Shown: positions 33,301 through 45,795, numbered from the stretch's first letter. The stretch: DNA of 64,000 bases from Microglena sp. YARC (GCA_022414725.1 CM039464.1:9293527-9357526); one strand, 5' to 3'. A program made the numbers and translations. Notes: a model not told the origin generated them from the letters alone.

Positions 33301-36300
33301 GACCCCTCAGCTATTGTGTCTTGACCCCAGTGTTGACTCAGCTATTGTGTCTTCTATTTGTCTTGACCCCAGTGTTTGAGCCCTCAGCTATTGTGTCTTG
33401 ACCCCAGTGTTTGACCAGTGTTTGAGCCCTCAGCTATTGTGTCAGTGTTTGCTATGAGCCCTCAGCTATTGTGTCTTGACCCCAGTGTTTAGCCCTCAGC
33501 TATTGTGTCTTGAACCCCAGTGTTTGACTCAGCTATTGTGTCTTGACCCCAGTGTTTGATCCCTCAGCTATTGTGTCTTGACCCAGAATTGTTTGAGGCC
33601 TCAGTCTATTTGTGTCTTGACCCAGTGTTTGACCCTCAGCTATTGTGTCTTGACCCCATTTGAGCCTCAGCTATTGTGTCTTGACCCCAGTGTTTGAGCC
33701 CTCAGCTATTGTGTCTTGACCCCAGTGTTGAGCCCTCAGCTATTGTGTCTTGACCCCAGTGTTTGACCCCTCAGCTATTGTGTCTTGGACCCGTGTTTGA
33801 GCCCTCAGCTATTGTGTCTTGACCCCAGTGTTTGACCCCTCAGCTATTGTGTCTTGACCCCAGTGTTTTGAGCCCTCAGCTATTGTGTCTTGAACCCCAG
33901 TGTTTGAGCCCTCAGCTATTGTGTCTTGACCCCAGTGTTTGAGCCCTCAGCTATTGTGTCTTCAGTGTTTGACCTAAGTTTGTGTCTTGACCCAGTGTTT
34001 TGAGCCTCAGCTATTGTGTCTTGACCCCAGTGTTTGACCCCTCAGCTATTGTGTCTTGACCCAGTGTTTGACCCCCTCAGCTATTGTGTCTTGACCCCAG
34101 TGTTTGAGCCCTCAGCTATTGTGTCTTGACCCCAGTGTTTGAGCCCTCAGCTATTGTGTCTTGACCCCAGACCCCAGTGTTTGAGCCCTCACTATTGTGT
34201 CAGTGTTTGACCCTATGAGCCCTCAGCTATTGTGTCTTGACCCCCAGTGTTTGAGCCCTCAGCTATTGTGTCTTGACCCAGTGTTTTGAGCCCTCAGCTA
34301 TTGTGTCTTGACCCAGTGTTTGACAACCCTCAGCTATTGTGTCTTGACCCCAGTGTTTGAGCCCTCAGCTATTGTGTCTTGACCCAGTGTTTGAGCCCTC
34401 AGCTATTGTGTCTTTGACCCCAGTGTTTGACCCCTCAGCTATTGTGTCTTGACCCCAGCTTGACCCTCAGCTATTGTGTTCTTGACCCCAGTGTTTTGAC
34501 CTCAGCTATTGTGTCTTGACCCCAGTGTTTGAGCCCTCAGCTATTGTGTGACCCCTTGACCCCCATGTTTGAGCCCTCAGCTATTGTGTCTTGACCCCAG
34601 TGTTTGACCCCTCAGCTATTGTGTCTTGACCCCAGTGTTTGACCCCTCAGCTATTGTGTCTTGACCCAGTGTTTTGACCCCTCAGCTATTGTGTCTTGAC
34701 CCCCCAGTGTTTGAGCCTCAGCTATTGTTGTCTTGACCCAGTGTTTGAGCCCTCAGCTATTGTGTCTTGACCCAGTGTTTGAGCCCTCAGCTATTGTGTC
34801 TTGACCCAGTGTTTTGAGCCCTCAGCTATTGTGTCTTGACCCCAGTGTTTGAGCCTCAGCTATTGTGTCTTGACCCCAGTGTTTGAGCCCTCAGCTATTG
34901 TGTCTTGACCCAGTGTTTGACCCCTCAGCTATTGTGTCTTGACCCCAGTGTTTTGAGCCCTCAGCTATTGTTGTCTTGACCCAGTGTTTGACCCCTCAGC
35001 TATTGTGTCTTGACCCCAGTGTTTGAGCCCTCAGCTATTGTGTCTTGACCCCAGTGTTTGAGCCCCTCAGCTATTGTGTCTTGACCCCAGTGTTTGAGCC
35101 CTCAGCTATTGTGTCTTGACCCCAGTGTTTGAGCCCTCAGCTATTGTGTCTTGACCCCAGTGTTTGAGCCCTCAGCTATTGTGTCTTGACCCCAGTGTTT
35201 GACCCCTCAGCTATTGTGTCTTGACCCAGTGTTTGAGCCCTCAGCTATTGTGTCTTGACCCAGTGTTTGACCCCTCAGCTATTGTGTCTTGACCCCAGTG
35301 TTTGAGCCCTCAGCTATTGTGTCTTGACCCAGTGTTTGAGCCCTCAGCTATTGTGTCTTGACCCTTGACAGTGTTTGACCCCCCTCAGCTATTGTGTCTT
35401 GACCAGTGTTTGAGCCCTCAGCTATTGTGTCTTGACCCCAGTGTTTGACCCCTCAGCTATTGTGTCTTGACCCCAGTGTTTGAGCCCTCAGCTATTGTGT
35501 CTTGACCCCAGTGTTTGACCCCTCAGCTATTGTGTCTTGACCCCAGTGTTTGAGCCCTCAGCTATTGTGTCTTGACCCCAGTGTTTGACCCCTCAGCTAT
35601 TGTGTCTTGACCCCAGTGTTTGACCCCTCAGCTATTGTGTCTTGACCCCAGTGTTTGAGCCCTCAGCTATTGTGTCTTGACCCCATTGTTTGAGCCCTCA
35701 GCTATTGTGTCTTGACCCCAGTGTTTGACCCCTCAGCTATTGTGTCTTGACCCCAGTGTTTGAGCCCTCAGCTATTGTGTCTTGACCCCAGTGTTTGACC
35801 CCCTCAGCTATTGTGTCTTGACCCCAGTGTTTGAGCCCTCAGCTATTGTGTCTTGACCCCAGTGTTTGAGCCCTCAGCTATTGTGTCTTGACCCTCAGCT
35901 ATTGTTTGAGCCCTCAGCTATTGTGTCTTGACCCCAGTGTTTGACCCTCAGCTATTGTGTCTTGACCCCAGTGTTTGACCCCTCAGCTATTGTGTCTTGA
36001 CCCCAGTGTTTGACCCCTCAGCTATTGTGTCTTGACCCCAGTGTTTGACCCCTCAGCTATTGTGTCTTGACCCCAGTGTTTGAGCCCTCAGCTATTGTGT
36101 CTTGACCCCAGTGTTTGACCCCTCAGCTATTGTGTCTTGAGCCCCCAGTGTTTGAGCCCTCAGCTATTGTGTCTTGACCCAGTGTTTGACCCCTCAGCTA
36201 TTGTGTCTTGACCCAGTGTTTGACCCCTCAGCTATTGTGTCTTGACCCAGTGTTTGACCCCTCAGCTATTGTGTCTTGACCCCAGTGTTTGAGCCCTCAG

Positions 36301-39300
36301 CTATTGTGTCTTGACCCCAGTGTTTGACCCCTCAGCTATTGTGTCTTGACCCAGTGTTTGACCCCTCAGCTATTGTGTCTTGACCCAGTGTTTGACCCCT
36401 CAGCTATTGTGTCTTGACCCCAGTGTTTGAGCCCTCAGCTATTGTGTCTTGACCCCAGTGTTTGAGCCCTCAGCTATTGTGTCTTGACCCCAGTGTTTGA
36501 CCCCTCAGCTATTGTGTCTTGACCCCAGTGTTTGACCCCTCAGCTATTGTGTCTTGACCCCAGTGTTTGAGCCCTCAGCTATTGTGTCTTGACCCCAGTG
36601 TTTGACCCTCAGCTATTGTGTCTTGACTTGACCCCATTGTGTTTGAGCCCTCAGCTATTGTGTCTTACCCCTTGACCCCCAGTGTTTGTTTGAGCCCTCA
36701 GCTATTGTGTCTTGACCCCAGTGTTTGAGCCCTCAGCTATTGTGTCTTGACCCCAGTGTTTGACCCCTCAGCTATTGACCCCAGTGTTTCTTGACCCCAG
36801 TGTTTGACCCCTCAGCTATTGTGTCTTGACCCCAGTGTTTTGACCCCTCAGCTATTGTGTCTTGACCCCAGTGTTTGACCCCTCAGCTATTGTGTCTTGA
36901 CCCCAGTGTTTGAGCCCTCAGCTATTGTGTCTTCAGTGGTTTGACCCCAGTGTTTGAGCCCTCAGCTATTGTGTCTTGACCCCAGTGTTTGAGCCCTCAG
37001 CTATTGTGTCTTGACCCCAGTGTTTGACCCCTCAGCTATTGTGTCTTGACCCAGTGTTTGAGCCCTCAGCTATTGTGTCTTGACCCCAGTGTTTGACCCC
37101 TCAGCTATTGTGTCTTGACCCCAAGTTTGACCTTCAGCAGTGTTTGAGCCCTCAGCTATTGTGTCTTGACCCCAGTGTTTGAGCCCTCAGCTATTGTGTC
37201 TTGACCCCAGTGTTTGACCCCTCAGCTATTGTGTCTTGACCCCAGTGTTTGACCCCTCAGCTATTGTGTCTTGACCCCAGTGTTTGAGCCCTCAGCTATT
37301 GTGTCTTGACCCCAGTGTTTGAGCCCTCAGCTATTGTGTCTTGACCCCAGTGTTTGAGCCCTCAGCTATTGTGTCTTGACCCCAGTGTTTGACCCCTCAG
37401 CTATTGTGTCTTGACCCCAGTGTTTGAGCCCTCAGCTATTGTGTCTTGACCCCAGTGTTTGACCCCTCAGCTATTGTGTCTTGACCCCAGTGTTTGAGCC
37501 CTCAGCTATTGTGTCTTGACCCCAGTGTTTGAGCCCTCAGCTATTGTGTCTTGACCCAGTGTTTGACCCCTCAGCTATTGTGTCTTGACCCCAGTGTTTG
37601 ACCCCTCAGCTATTGTGTCTTGACCCAGTGTTTGACCCCTCAGCTATTGTGTCTTGACCCCAGTGTTTGAGCCCTCAGCTATTGTGTCTTGACCCCAGTG
37701 TTTGACCCCTCAGCTATTGTGTCTTGACCCCAGTGTTTGAGCCCTCAGCTATTGTGTGACCCAGTGTTTGACCCCAGTGTTTGACCCCTCAGCTATTGTG
37801 TCTTTGACCCCAGTGTTTGAGCCCTCAGCTATTGTGTCTTGACCCCAGTGTTTTGACCCTCAGCTATTGTGTCTTGACCCTAGTGTTTGACCCCTCAGCT
37901 ATTGTGTCTTGACCCCAGTGTTTGACCCTCAGCTATTGTGTCTTGACCCCAGTGTTTGAGCCCTCAGCTATTGTGTCTTGACCCCAGTGTTTGACCCCTC
38001 AGCTATTGTGTCTTGACCCCAGTGTTTGACCCCTCAGCTATTGTGTCTTGACCCCAGTGTTTGAGCCCTCAGCTATTGTGTCTTGACCCCAGTGTTTGAC
38101 CCCTCAGCTATTGTGTCTTGACCCCAGTGTTTTGAGCCCTCAGCTATTGTGTCTTGACCCCAGTGTTTGACCCCTCAGCTATTGTGTCTTGACCCCAGTG
38201 TTTGAGCCCTCAGCTATTGTGTCTTGACCCCAGTGTTTGACCCCTCAGCTATTGTGTCTTGACCCCAGTGTTTGACCCCTCAGCTATTGTGTCTTGACCC
38301 CCAGTGTTTGAGCCCTCAGCTATTGTGTCTTGACCCACCAGTGTTTGAGCCCTCAGCTATTGTGTCTTGACCCCAGTGTTTGAGCCCTCAGCTATTGTGT
38401 CTTGACCCCAGTGTTTGAGCCCTCAGCTATTGTGTCTTGACCCCAGTGTTTGACCCCTCAGCTATTGTGTCTTGACCCAGTGTTTGACCCCTCAGCTATT
38501 GTGTCTTGACCCCAGTGTTTGACCCCTCAGCTATTGTGTGACCCCTTGACCCCAGTGTGTTTGACCCCTCAGCTATTGTGTCTTGACCCCAGTGTTTGAG
38601 CCCTCAGCTATTGTGTCTTGACCCCAGTGTTTGACCCCTCAGCTATTGTGTCTTGACCCCAGCTAGTGTTTGACCCCTCAGCTATTGTGTCTTGACCCCA
38701 GTGTTTGACCCCTCAGCTATTGTGTCTTGACCCCAGTGTTTGACCCCTCAGCTATTGTGTCTTGACCCCAGTGTTTGAGCCCTCAGCTATTGTGTCTTGA
38801 CCCCAGTGTTTGAGCCCTCAGCTATTGTGTCTTGACCCCAGTGTTTGAGCCCTCAGCTATTGTGTCTTGACCCCAGTGTTTGAGCCCTCAGCTATTGTGT
38901 CTTGACCCAGTGTTTGACCCCTCAGCTATTGTGTCTTGACCCCAGTGTTTGAGCCCTCAGCTATTGTGTCTTGACCCCAGTGTTTGAGCCCTCAGCTATT
39001 GTGTCTTGACCCCAGTGTTTGAGCCCTCAGCTATTGTGTCTTGACCCCAGTGTTTGACCCCTCAGCTATTGTGTCTTGACCCCAGTGTTTGAGCCCTCAG
39101 CTATTGTGTCTTGACCCCAGTGTTTGACCCCCTCAGCTATTGTGTCTTGACCCAGTGTTTGAGCCCTCAGCTATTGTGTCTTGACCCCAGTGTTTGACCC
39201 CTCAGCTATTGTGTCTTGACCCCAGTGTTTGAGCCCTCAGCTATTGTGTCTTGACCCCAGTGTTTGACCCCTCAGCTATTGTGTCTTGACCCCAGTGTTT

Positions 39301-42300
39301 GAGCCCTCAGCTATTGTGTCTTGACCCCAGGTTTGACCCCTCAGCAGTGTTTTGACCCCTCAGCTATTGTGTCTTGAGCCCCAGCAGTGTTTGACCCCTC
39401 AGCTATTGTGTCTTGACCCCAGTGTTTGAGCCCTCAGCTATTGTGTCTTGACCCCAGTGTTTGAGCCCTCAGCTATTGTGTCTTGACCCCAGTGTTTGAC
39501 CCCTCAGCTATTGTGTGACCCTTGACCCCAGTGTTTGAGCCCTCAGCTATTGTGTGACCCCTTGACCCAGTGTTTGAGCCCTCAGCTATTGTGTCTTGAC
39601 CCCAGTGTTTGAGCCCTCAGCTATTGTGTCTTGACCCCAGTGTTTGACCCCTCAGCTATTGTGTCTTGACCCCAGTGTTTGACCCCTCAGCTATTGTGTC
39701 TTGACCCCAGTGTTTTGACCCCTCAGCTATTGTGTCTTGACCCCAGTGTTTGAGCCCTCAGCTATTGTGTCTTGACCCAGTGTTTGAGCCCTCAGCTATT
39801 GTGTCTTCTTGACCCCAGTGTTTGACCCCTCAGCTATTGTGTCTTGACCCCCCAGTGTTTGACCCTCAGCTATTGTGTCTTGACCCCAGTGTTTGAGCCC
39901 TCAGCTATTGTGTCTTGACCCCAGTGTTTGAGCCCTCAGCTATTGTGTCTTGACCCCAGTGTTTGACCCCTCAGCTATTGTGTCTTGACCCCAGTGTTTG
40001 ACCCCTCAGCTATTGTGTCTTGACCCCAGTGTTTGAGCCCTCAGCTATTGTGTCTTGACCCCAGTGTTTGAGCCCTCAGCTATTGTGTCTTGACCCTAGT
40101 GTTTGAGCCCTCAGCTATTGTGTCTTGACCCCAGTGTTTGACCCCTCAGCTATTGTGTCTTGACCCCAGTGTTTGAGCCCTCAGCTATTGTGTCTTGACC
40201 CCAGTGTTTGAGCCCTCAGCTATTGTGTCTTGACCCCAGTGTTTGACCCCTCAGCTATTGTGTCTTGACCCAGTGTTTGAGCCCTCAGCTATTGTTTCTT
40301 GACCCCAGTGTTTGAGCTCTCAGCTATTGTGTCTTGACCCCAGTGTTTGAGCCCTCAGCTATTGTGTCTTGACCCCAGTGTTTGACCCCTCAGCTATTGT
40401 GTCTTGACCCAGTGTTTGACCCCTCAGCTATTGTGTCTTGACCCCAGTGTTTTGACCCCTCAGCTATTGTGTCTTGACCCCAGTGTTTGACCTCTCAGCT
40501 ATTGTGTCTTGACCCCAGTGTTTGACCCCTCGGCTAATGTGTCTTGACCCAATGTTGGAGACCTCAGCTATTGTGTCTTGTCCCCAGTGTTTGACCCCTC
40601 AGCTATTGTGTCTTGACCCAATGTTTGAGCCCTCAGCTATTGTGTCTTGACCCAGTGTTTGACCCCTCAGCTATTGTGTCTTGACCCCAGTGTTTGAGCC
40701 CTCAGCTATTGTGTCTTGACCCAATTTTTGAGCCCTCAGCTATTGTGTCTTGACCCAATTTTGAGCCCTCAGCTATTGTGTCTTGACCCAATGTTTGAGC
40801 CCTCAGCTATTGTGTCTTGACCCAATGTTTGAGCCCTCAGCTATTGTGTCTTGACCCCAGTGCTTGACCCCTCGGCTATTGTGTCTTGACACAATGTTGG
40901 AGACCTCAGCTATTGTGTCTTGACCCAATGTTTGAGCCCTCAGCTATTGTGTCTTGACCTCAGTGTTTGACCCCTCAGCTATTGTGTCTTGACCCCAGTG
41001 TTTGAGCCCTCAGCTATTGTGTCTTGACCCCAGTGTTTGACCCCTCAGCTATTGTGTCTTGACCCCAGTGTTTGAGCCCTCAGCTATTGTGTCTTGACCC
41101 CAGTTTTTGAGCCCTCAGCTATTGTGTCTTGACCCCAGTGTTTGACCCCTCAGCTATTGTGTCTTGACCCCAGTGTTTGACCCCTCAGCTATTGTGTCTT
41201 GACCCCAGTGTTTGAGCCCTCATCTATTGTGTCTTGACCCCAGTGTTTGACCCCTCAGCTATTGTGTCTTGACCCCAGTGTTTGACCCCTCAGCTATTGT
41301 GTCTTGACCCCAGTGTTTAAGCCCTCAGCTATTGTGTCTTGACCCCAGTGTTTGACCCCTCAGCTATTGTGTCTTGACCCCAGTGTTTGAGCCCTCAGCT
41401 ATTGTGTCTTGACCCCAGTGTTTGAGCCCTCAGCTATTGTGTCTTAACCCCAGTGTTTGACCCCTCAGCTATTGTGTCTTGACCCCAGTGTTTGAGCCCT
41501 CAGCTATTGTGTCTTGCCCCCAGTGTTTGAGCCCTTAGCTATTGTGTCTTGACCCCAGTGTTTGAGCCCTCAGCTATTGCGTCTTGACCCCAGTGTTTGA
41601 CCCCTCAACTATTGTGTCTTGACCCCAGTGTTTGAGCCTTCAGCTATTGTGTCTTGCCCCCAGTGTTTGAGCCCTCAGCTATTGTGTCTTGACCCCAGTG
41701 TTTGACCCCTCAGCTATTGTGTCTTGACCCCAGTGTTTGAGCCCTCAGCTATTGTGTCTTGACACAATTTTTGAGCCCTCAGCTATGGTGTCTTGACCCA
41801 ATGTTGGAGACCACAGCTATTGTGTCTTGACCCCAGTGTTTGAGCCCTCAGCTATTGTGTCTTGACCCCAGTGTTTGACCCCTCAGCTATTGTGTCTTGA
41901 CCCCAGTGTTTGAGCCCTCAGCTATTGTGTCTTGACCCCAGTGTTTGACCCCTCAGCTATGGTGTCTTGACCCAATGTTGGAGACCACAGCTATTGTGTC
42001 TTGACCCCAGTGTTTGAGCCCTCAGCTATTGTGTCTTGACCCCAGTGTTTGAGCCCTCAGCTATTGTGTCTTGACCCAGTGTTTGACCCCTCAGCTATTG
42101 TGTCTTGACCCCAGTGTTTGACCCCTCAGCTATTGTGTCTTGACCCCAGTGTTTGAGCCCTCAGCTATTGTGTCTTGACCCCAGTGTTTGAGCCCTCAGC
42201 TATTGTGTCTTGACCCCAGTGTTTGAGCCCTCAGCTATCGTGTCTTGACCCCGGTGTTTGAGCCCTCAGCTATTGTGTCTTGACCCCAGTGTTTGAGCCC

Positions 42301-42360
42301 TCAGCTATTGTTTCTTGAACCCAGTGTTTGAGCCCTCAGCTATTGTGTCTTGACCTCAGG
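18388..42360 (+). repeat. Giant 24-kb minisatellite, 35-bp unit
   Basis: Roughly 690 head-to-tail copies of TGTCTTGACCCCAGTGTTTG-AGCCCTCAGCTATTG (35 bp; many units 34 bp through CCC for CCCC). Two main types alternate irregularly: GTTTGAGCCC and GTTTGACCCC. Rarer types (CAATGTTTGAG, CAATTTTTGAG, CAATGTTGGAGACC) cluster within about 0.5 kb of the left end and in the last 2 kb of the right end. From about 26.0 to 34.5 kb, and worst at 28.0-31.1 kb, units are broken by many small indels. The unit contains TGA stops and is not a multiple of three, so ORFs inside are shadows. It lies between gene A and gene B. No unique spacers, so not CRISPR. Confidence 0.98.
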
Positions 42361-42790
42361 GTATTGTTGGCTATCCTGCCTTTACCTCGTCCTCTATCTT
42401 GTCTTGACCTCCAATCCTTTCCCCTGCTATCCATGAACCTATTCTTCAAGTTGATCTATAGTGAAGATGTGCTACATTTATTATAACTGAATTCTCATTT
42501 GATTAATTCTTACCTGGTTGGGCCCACCCAAACTCATAACACTTTCCGAGCTTCCAGCAATGAAGATGAATTATTGATCATTTGTTTGGCTAATGCAAGC
42601 AAACCAAAGTCAGATTACTGTTTATTGTCATTGCCATTGTTGGACCAAGACGAGCCCGTTCCACAACATCCGAGAGGGGTCTTCCAACAAATCCCCAGAA
42701 AAGAAAGGCAATATTGCAGCAAGCTAGCAAGCAACATTGTAGCCAGCAAGCATTATTATGAGCAATACTGAAAATCTTTGCACCTGTGTT
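42361..42790. other. Right flank of the satellite
   Basis: Degenerate satellite remnants to about 42415 (CTTGTCTTGACCTCC), then unique sequence. A 90-codon forward ORF at 42499-42771 has no recognisable feature and is not called. Confidence 0.4.
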
Positions 42791-42794
42791 TTCC

Positions 42795-43235
42795 TTGAAG
42801 GTCATAGCCCTAGCGGCAGCTGCAGCGGCTGTAGTCTGTACCCCTGGCGCCCCGCAGTCAACATGAATTGCAGATTGTATGGATGGCTAATTCAAGCAAA
42901 GCAAGCCCAAATACTGAAACTCTTTGCACCTGTGTTTTTGTCGGAGGTCAAAACCTGTGCACCTGGATACTGAAACTCTTTGCACCTGTGTTTTTGTTGG
43001 AGGTCAAAACCTTTGCACCTGTGTTTTTGTTGGAGGTCTTGGCCCTCGCGGCAGCTGCAGCAGCCGTTGCCCAGGCGCCCCGCAGTAAACATGAATTCTA
43101 GATTGATGGATGGCTAATTCAAGCAAATCAAACCAAAAGACTGAAACTCTTTGCACCTGTGCTTCTATTGAAGGTGATGGCCCTCGCGGCAGCTGCAGCG
43201 GCCGTAGCCCGTACACCTGGTGCCCCACAGCTCAC
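42795..43235 (+). repeat. Tandem copies of a 3' splice site and exon start
   Basis: Three copies of the segment that begins the gene B frame: CCTTGAAG|GTCATAGCCCTAG near 42800, TTGGAG|GTCTTGGCCCTCG near 43037 and ATTGAAG|GTGATGGCCCTCG at 43173. Each continues with GCGGCAGCTGCAGC. Copies 1 and 2 end in CGCCCCGCAGTNAACATGAATTNNAGATTG before diverging from the gene. The spacer units ACTGAAACTCTTTGCACCTG and TGTTTTTGTTGGAGGTCAAA are themselves repeated at 42913-43040. Confidence 0.8.
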
Positions 43236-44466
43236 AGCAGAGCAGCTAGGGGCTCTACTGATGCCCTCCTCTTCAGGAGGAATGGCTTCGCTACCCAGCT
43301 CCATCTCGGCCATCCTAATGCAGCGGCCCTTGCCTGCCATGCCAGCCTGTGCTCCTACCTCAGTCATCGGGGGCATTGCAACTCCACCAATGGCAACTAC
43401 ACGTCCCCTGGGGTTGGGTGCAGCCCCCACTGTGAGTGGTACACCACAAGCGGGACCCAATGTGCTACCAGGGTCTAATGTAAGACCTGCAGGGGTGACT
43501 CCTCCTGCTGCGTTCCAGCGTTCAAGCCCAGCAGGGGCAGGTGTAGGACCCTCAGCTGGCGCAGCAGCTTTAGCAGTAGCAGGGGGCCAGGCCGTAGGCC
43601 TAGTAGGTGCACAGGTAGGGGCCAAGCCAGCAGCAGCAGCAGTAGGTGGCCAAGCCACATGCTCAACAGGTGCACAGGCAGGGGCCAAGCTAGCAACAGC
43701 AGCAGGTGGCCAAGCCACAGGTTCAATAGGTGCACAGGCAGGGCCCAAGCCAGTAGTAGCAGCAGCAGCAGCAGCAGGTGGCCAGGCCACAGGCCTAGTA
43801 GGTGCACAGGCAGGGGCCAAGCCAGCAGTAGTAGGTGGCCAAGCCACAAGTTCAATAGGTGCGCAGGCAGGGGCCAAGCCAGCAGCAGCAGCAGTAGGTG
43901 GCCAAGCCACAGGTTCAATAGGTGCACAGGCAGGGGCCAAGCCAGTAGCAGCAGTAGTAGCGGGTCCCTCGCCAGGTCCTTTAGGTTTAGCTCCATGGGG
44001 AGCTGGTGTAGCAAAGTTAGGAGCTGGTTTGGTATCTGTTGAAGCTGCTCCTAGCAAGCAGGCCCTTGCACCGGCTGCTGCCACTGCTTCCACTGTGGCA
44101 GACCCAGTTGTGGCCACTGGAACCCTTGGGGCTGATTCAGCATCTCTGCCTGCATCTGCTCCTGCACCATTCCAACCTCCATCTGCACCTGCACCAGCCA
44201 CATCTGCACCAGCACCATCCCAACCCCCATCTGCACCTGCACCAGCCATATCTGCACTTGCACCATCCCAACCTCCATCTGCACCTGCCACATCTGCACC
44301 TGCATCAGCCACGTCTGCACGTGCACCATCCATACCTCCTCCTGCGCCTGCACCAGCCAATGGGGGGGCCTTGCCTACACCCTCTGCTGCTGCTGCCCAA
44401 GCTGTCTCAGTTCCAGGGGCTGCAGATGCAGCCTCTGCTCTTGCTCCTCGCGCGTGTGGGCTTTAA
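43177..44466 (+). CDS. Gene B: Ala/Pro-rich tandem-repeat protein, function unknown
   Basis: Open from ATG 43177 (MALAAAAAAVARTPGAPQLT) to TAA at 44464-44466, 429 codons. The frame is also open upstream through AAG|GTG at 43173, so this may be a spliced exon. Residues about 1-130 are mixed (TAEQLGALLMPSSSGG; a GIATPPMATT stretch). About 135-275 has six units of 20-23 residues reading GGQATGSIGAQAGAKPAAAA. About 320-400 has Pro/Ser/Ala units (SAPAPATSAPAPSQPP). The repeats stay in frame although unit length varies in multiples of three, which supports coding. Minus-strand shadow ORFs exist (43128-44360). Low complexity prevents family assignment. Composition recalls gene A, and an alternative last exon of gene A across the satellite is possible. 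Confidence 0.55.
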   Translation: MALAAAAAAVARTPGAPQLTAEQLGALLMPSSSGGMASLPSSISAILMQRPLPAMPACAPTSVIGGIATPPMATTRPLGLGAAPTVSGTPQAGPNVLPGSNVRPAGVTPPAAFQRSSPAGAGVGPSAGAAALAVAGGQAVGLVGAQVGAKPAAAAVGGQATCSTGAQAGAKLATAAGGQATGSIGAQAGPKPVVAAAAAAGGQATGLVGAQAGAKPAVVGGQATSSIGAQAGAKPAAAAVGGQATGSIGAQAGAKPVAAVVAGPSPGPLGLAPWGAGVAKLGAGLVSVEAAPSKQALAPAAATASTVADPVVATGTLGADSASLPASAPAPFQPPSAPAPATSAPAPSQPPSAPAPAISALAPSQPPSAPATSAPASATSARAPSIPPPAPAPANGGALPTPSAAAAQAVSVPGAADAASALAPRACGL

Positions 44467-44467
44467 G

Positions 44468-44508
44468 CTATTAGCATGCCAACCATGGAAGGGGTGGCAT
44501 GCTAATAG
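44468..44508 (+). terminator. Perfect 14-bp stem-loop directly after the gene B stop
   Basis: CTATTAGCATGCCA (44468-44481) and TGGCATGCTAATAG (44495-44508) are exact complements around a 13-base loop. It starts two bases after TAA. The position parallels the stem-loop after gene A. Confidence 0.75.
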
Positions 44509-44725
44509 AGATACGTACAGATACATACAGATACAAGCATGCAGGTACATACATACAGACACATACAGATACAAGCATGCTTATGCATGCATATGGAAGC
44601 ACACAGGCACATACATACAGATCCATGCATACATGTACAAGCATGCAGATACATGCATACATATACATACAAATGAAAGCATACAGGCACATACATACAG
44701 ATGCATTCTTGCATACAGATACTTG
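44509..44725 (+). repeat. (ACATACAGATACAAGCATGC)-type microsatellite
   Basis: Degenerate ACATAC/AGATAC/AAGCATGC units in the 3' flank of gene B. Confidence 0.85.
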
Positions 44726-44879
44726 AAAAAAAACAGATTATTGGAGGGCATGCTGTTGATGTGAAACTGTGTGTGCGTGTGTCCATGTGCGCGTATGTAT
44801 GCAAATGTGTGTGCATGTGTCCATTTGTTTGTTTATCCGCGTGAGACTGTCCTTGCAAGTACATGCGTTTGCTCTTGAT

Positions 44880-45490
44880 ATTTTGATTGCATGATTCATG
44901 TTGCTATGATTTCCCTCATTATGCTAACATCTCATGATCATGTGATTTCATGCTTCGTGATGCTATGATCTCATGATCGTGCTAACATCTCATAATCATG
45001 TGATTTCACGATTCGTGATGCTATGATCTCATGATCGTGTGATTTCATGATTGATGATGCTACGATTTCCCTCGTCATGCCAAAATCTCATGATCGTGTG
45101 ATTTCATGATTCGTGATGCTATGATCTCATGATCGTGTGATTTCATGATTCATGATGCTACGATTTCCCTCGTCATGCCAAAATTTCATGATCATGTGAT
45201 TTCATGATTCGTGATGCTATGATCTCATGATGCTTTGATTTCACGATTCGTGATGCTATGATCTCATGATCGTGTGATTTCATGATTCATGATGCTATGA
45301 TTTTCCTCGTCATGCTAAAATCTCATGATCATGTGAGTTCATGATTCGTGGTGCTATGATCTCATGATCATGCTAACATCTCATGATGCTTTGATTTCAT
45401 GATTCATGATGCTATGATTTCCCTCGTCATGCTAAAATCTCATGATGCTATGATTTCCCTCATCATGCTAAGATACATAATGCTATGATT
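44880..45490. repeat. Palindrome-rich array of TCATGATNNTG units
   Basis: Imperfect tandem repeat combining GATGCTATGATCTCATGATC, GTGTGATTTCATGATTC and GATTTCCCTCGTCATGC. The core TCATGA is self-complementary and occurs dozens of times. Confidence 0.85.
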
Positions 45491-45520
45491 ATCCTCTTCA
45501 TGCAATGATATCCTATTTTA

Positions 45521-45795
45521 GGCGCGTGATTGTACGGCTATGGGTATGCTGGCGCGTGAGTGTACGGCTATGGGTATGCTGGCGCGTGAGTGTACGGCTA
45601 TGGGTATGCTGGCGCGTGAGTGTACGGCTATGGGTATGCTGGTGCGTGAGTGTGCGGCTATGGTTTATGCTGGCGCGTGAGTGTACGGCTATGGGGATCC
45701 TGGCGCGTGAGTGTACGGCTATGGGTATGCTGGCGCGTGAGTGTACGGCTATGGGTTATGCTGGCGCGTGAGTGTACAGCCATTGGTATGGGTGT
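45521..45795 (+). repeat. 30-bp tandem repeat, nine copies
   Basis: GGCGCGTGAGTGTACGGCTA plus TGGGTATGCT, period 30, with one-base indels in copies 5 and 8. The unit is ten codons long, so shadow ORFs (CTAMGMLARE repeats) arise. Confidence 0.9.

Noticed and set aside
27834..33324. Short ORFs of 60-64 codons inside the satellite
   Set aside because: Frame runs created by indels in the 35-bp unit; the peptides are only repeat translations.
18388..42360. CRISPR array
   Set aside because: The repeats are contiguous with no unique spacers, and the context is eukaryotic.
43128..44360. 410-codon minus-strand ORF opposite gene B
   Set aside because: GC-rich Ala/Pro repeats keep both strands open; the plus frame has the matching splice-site context, a stem-loop after the stop and in-frame length variation.
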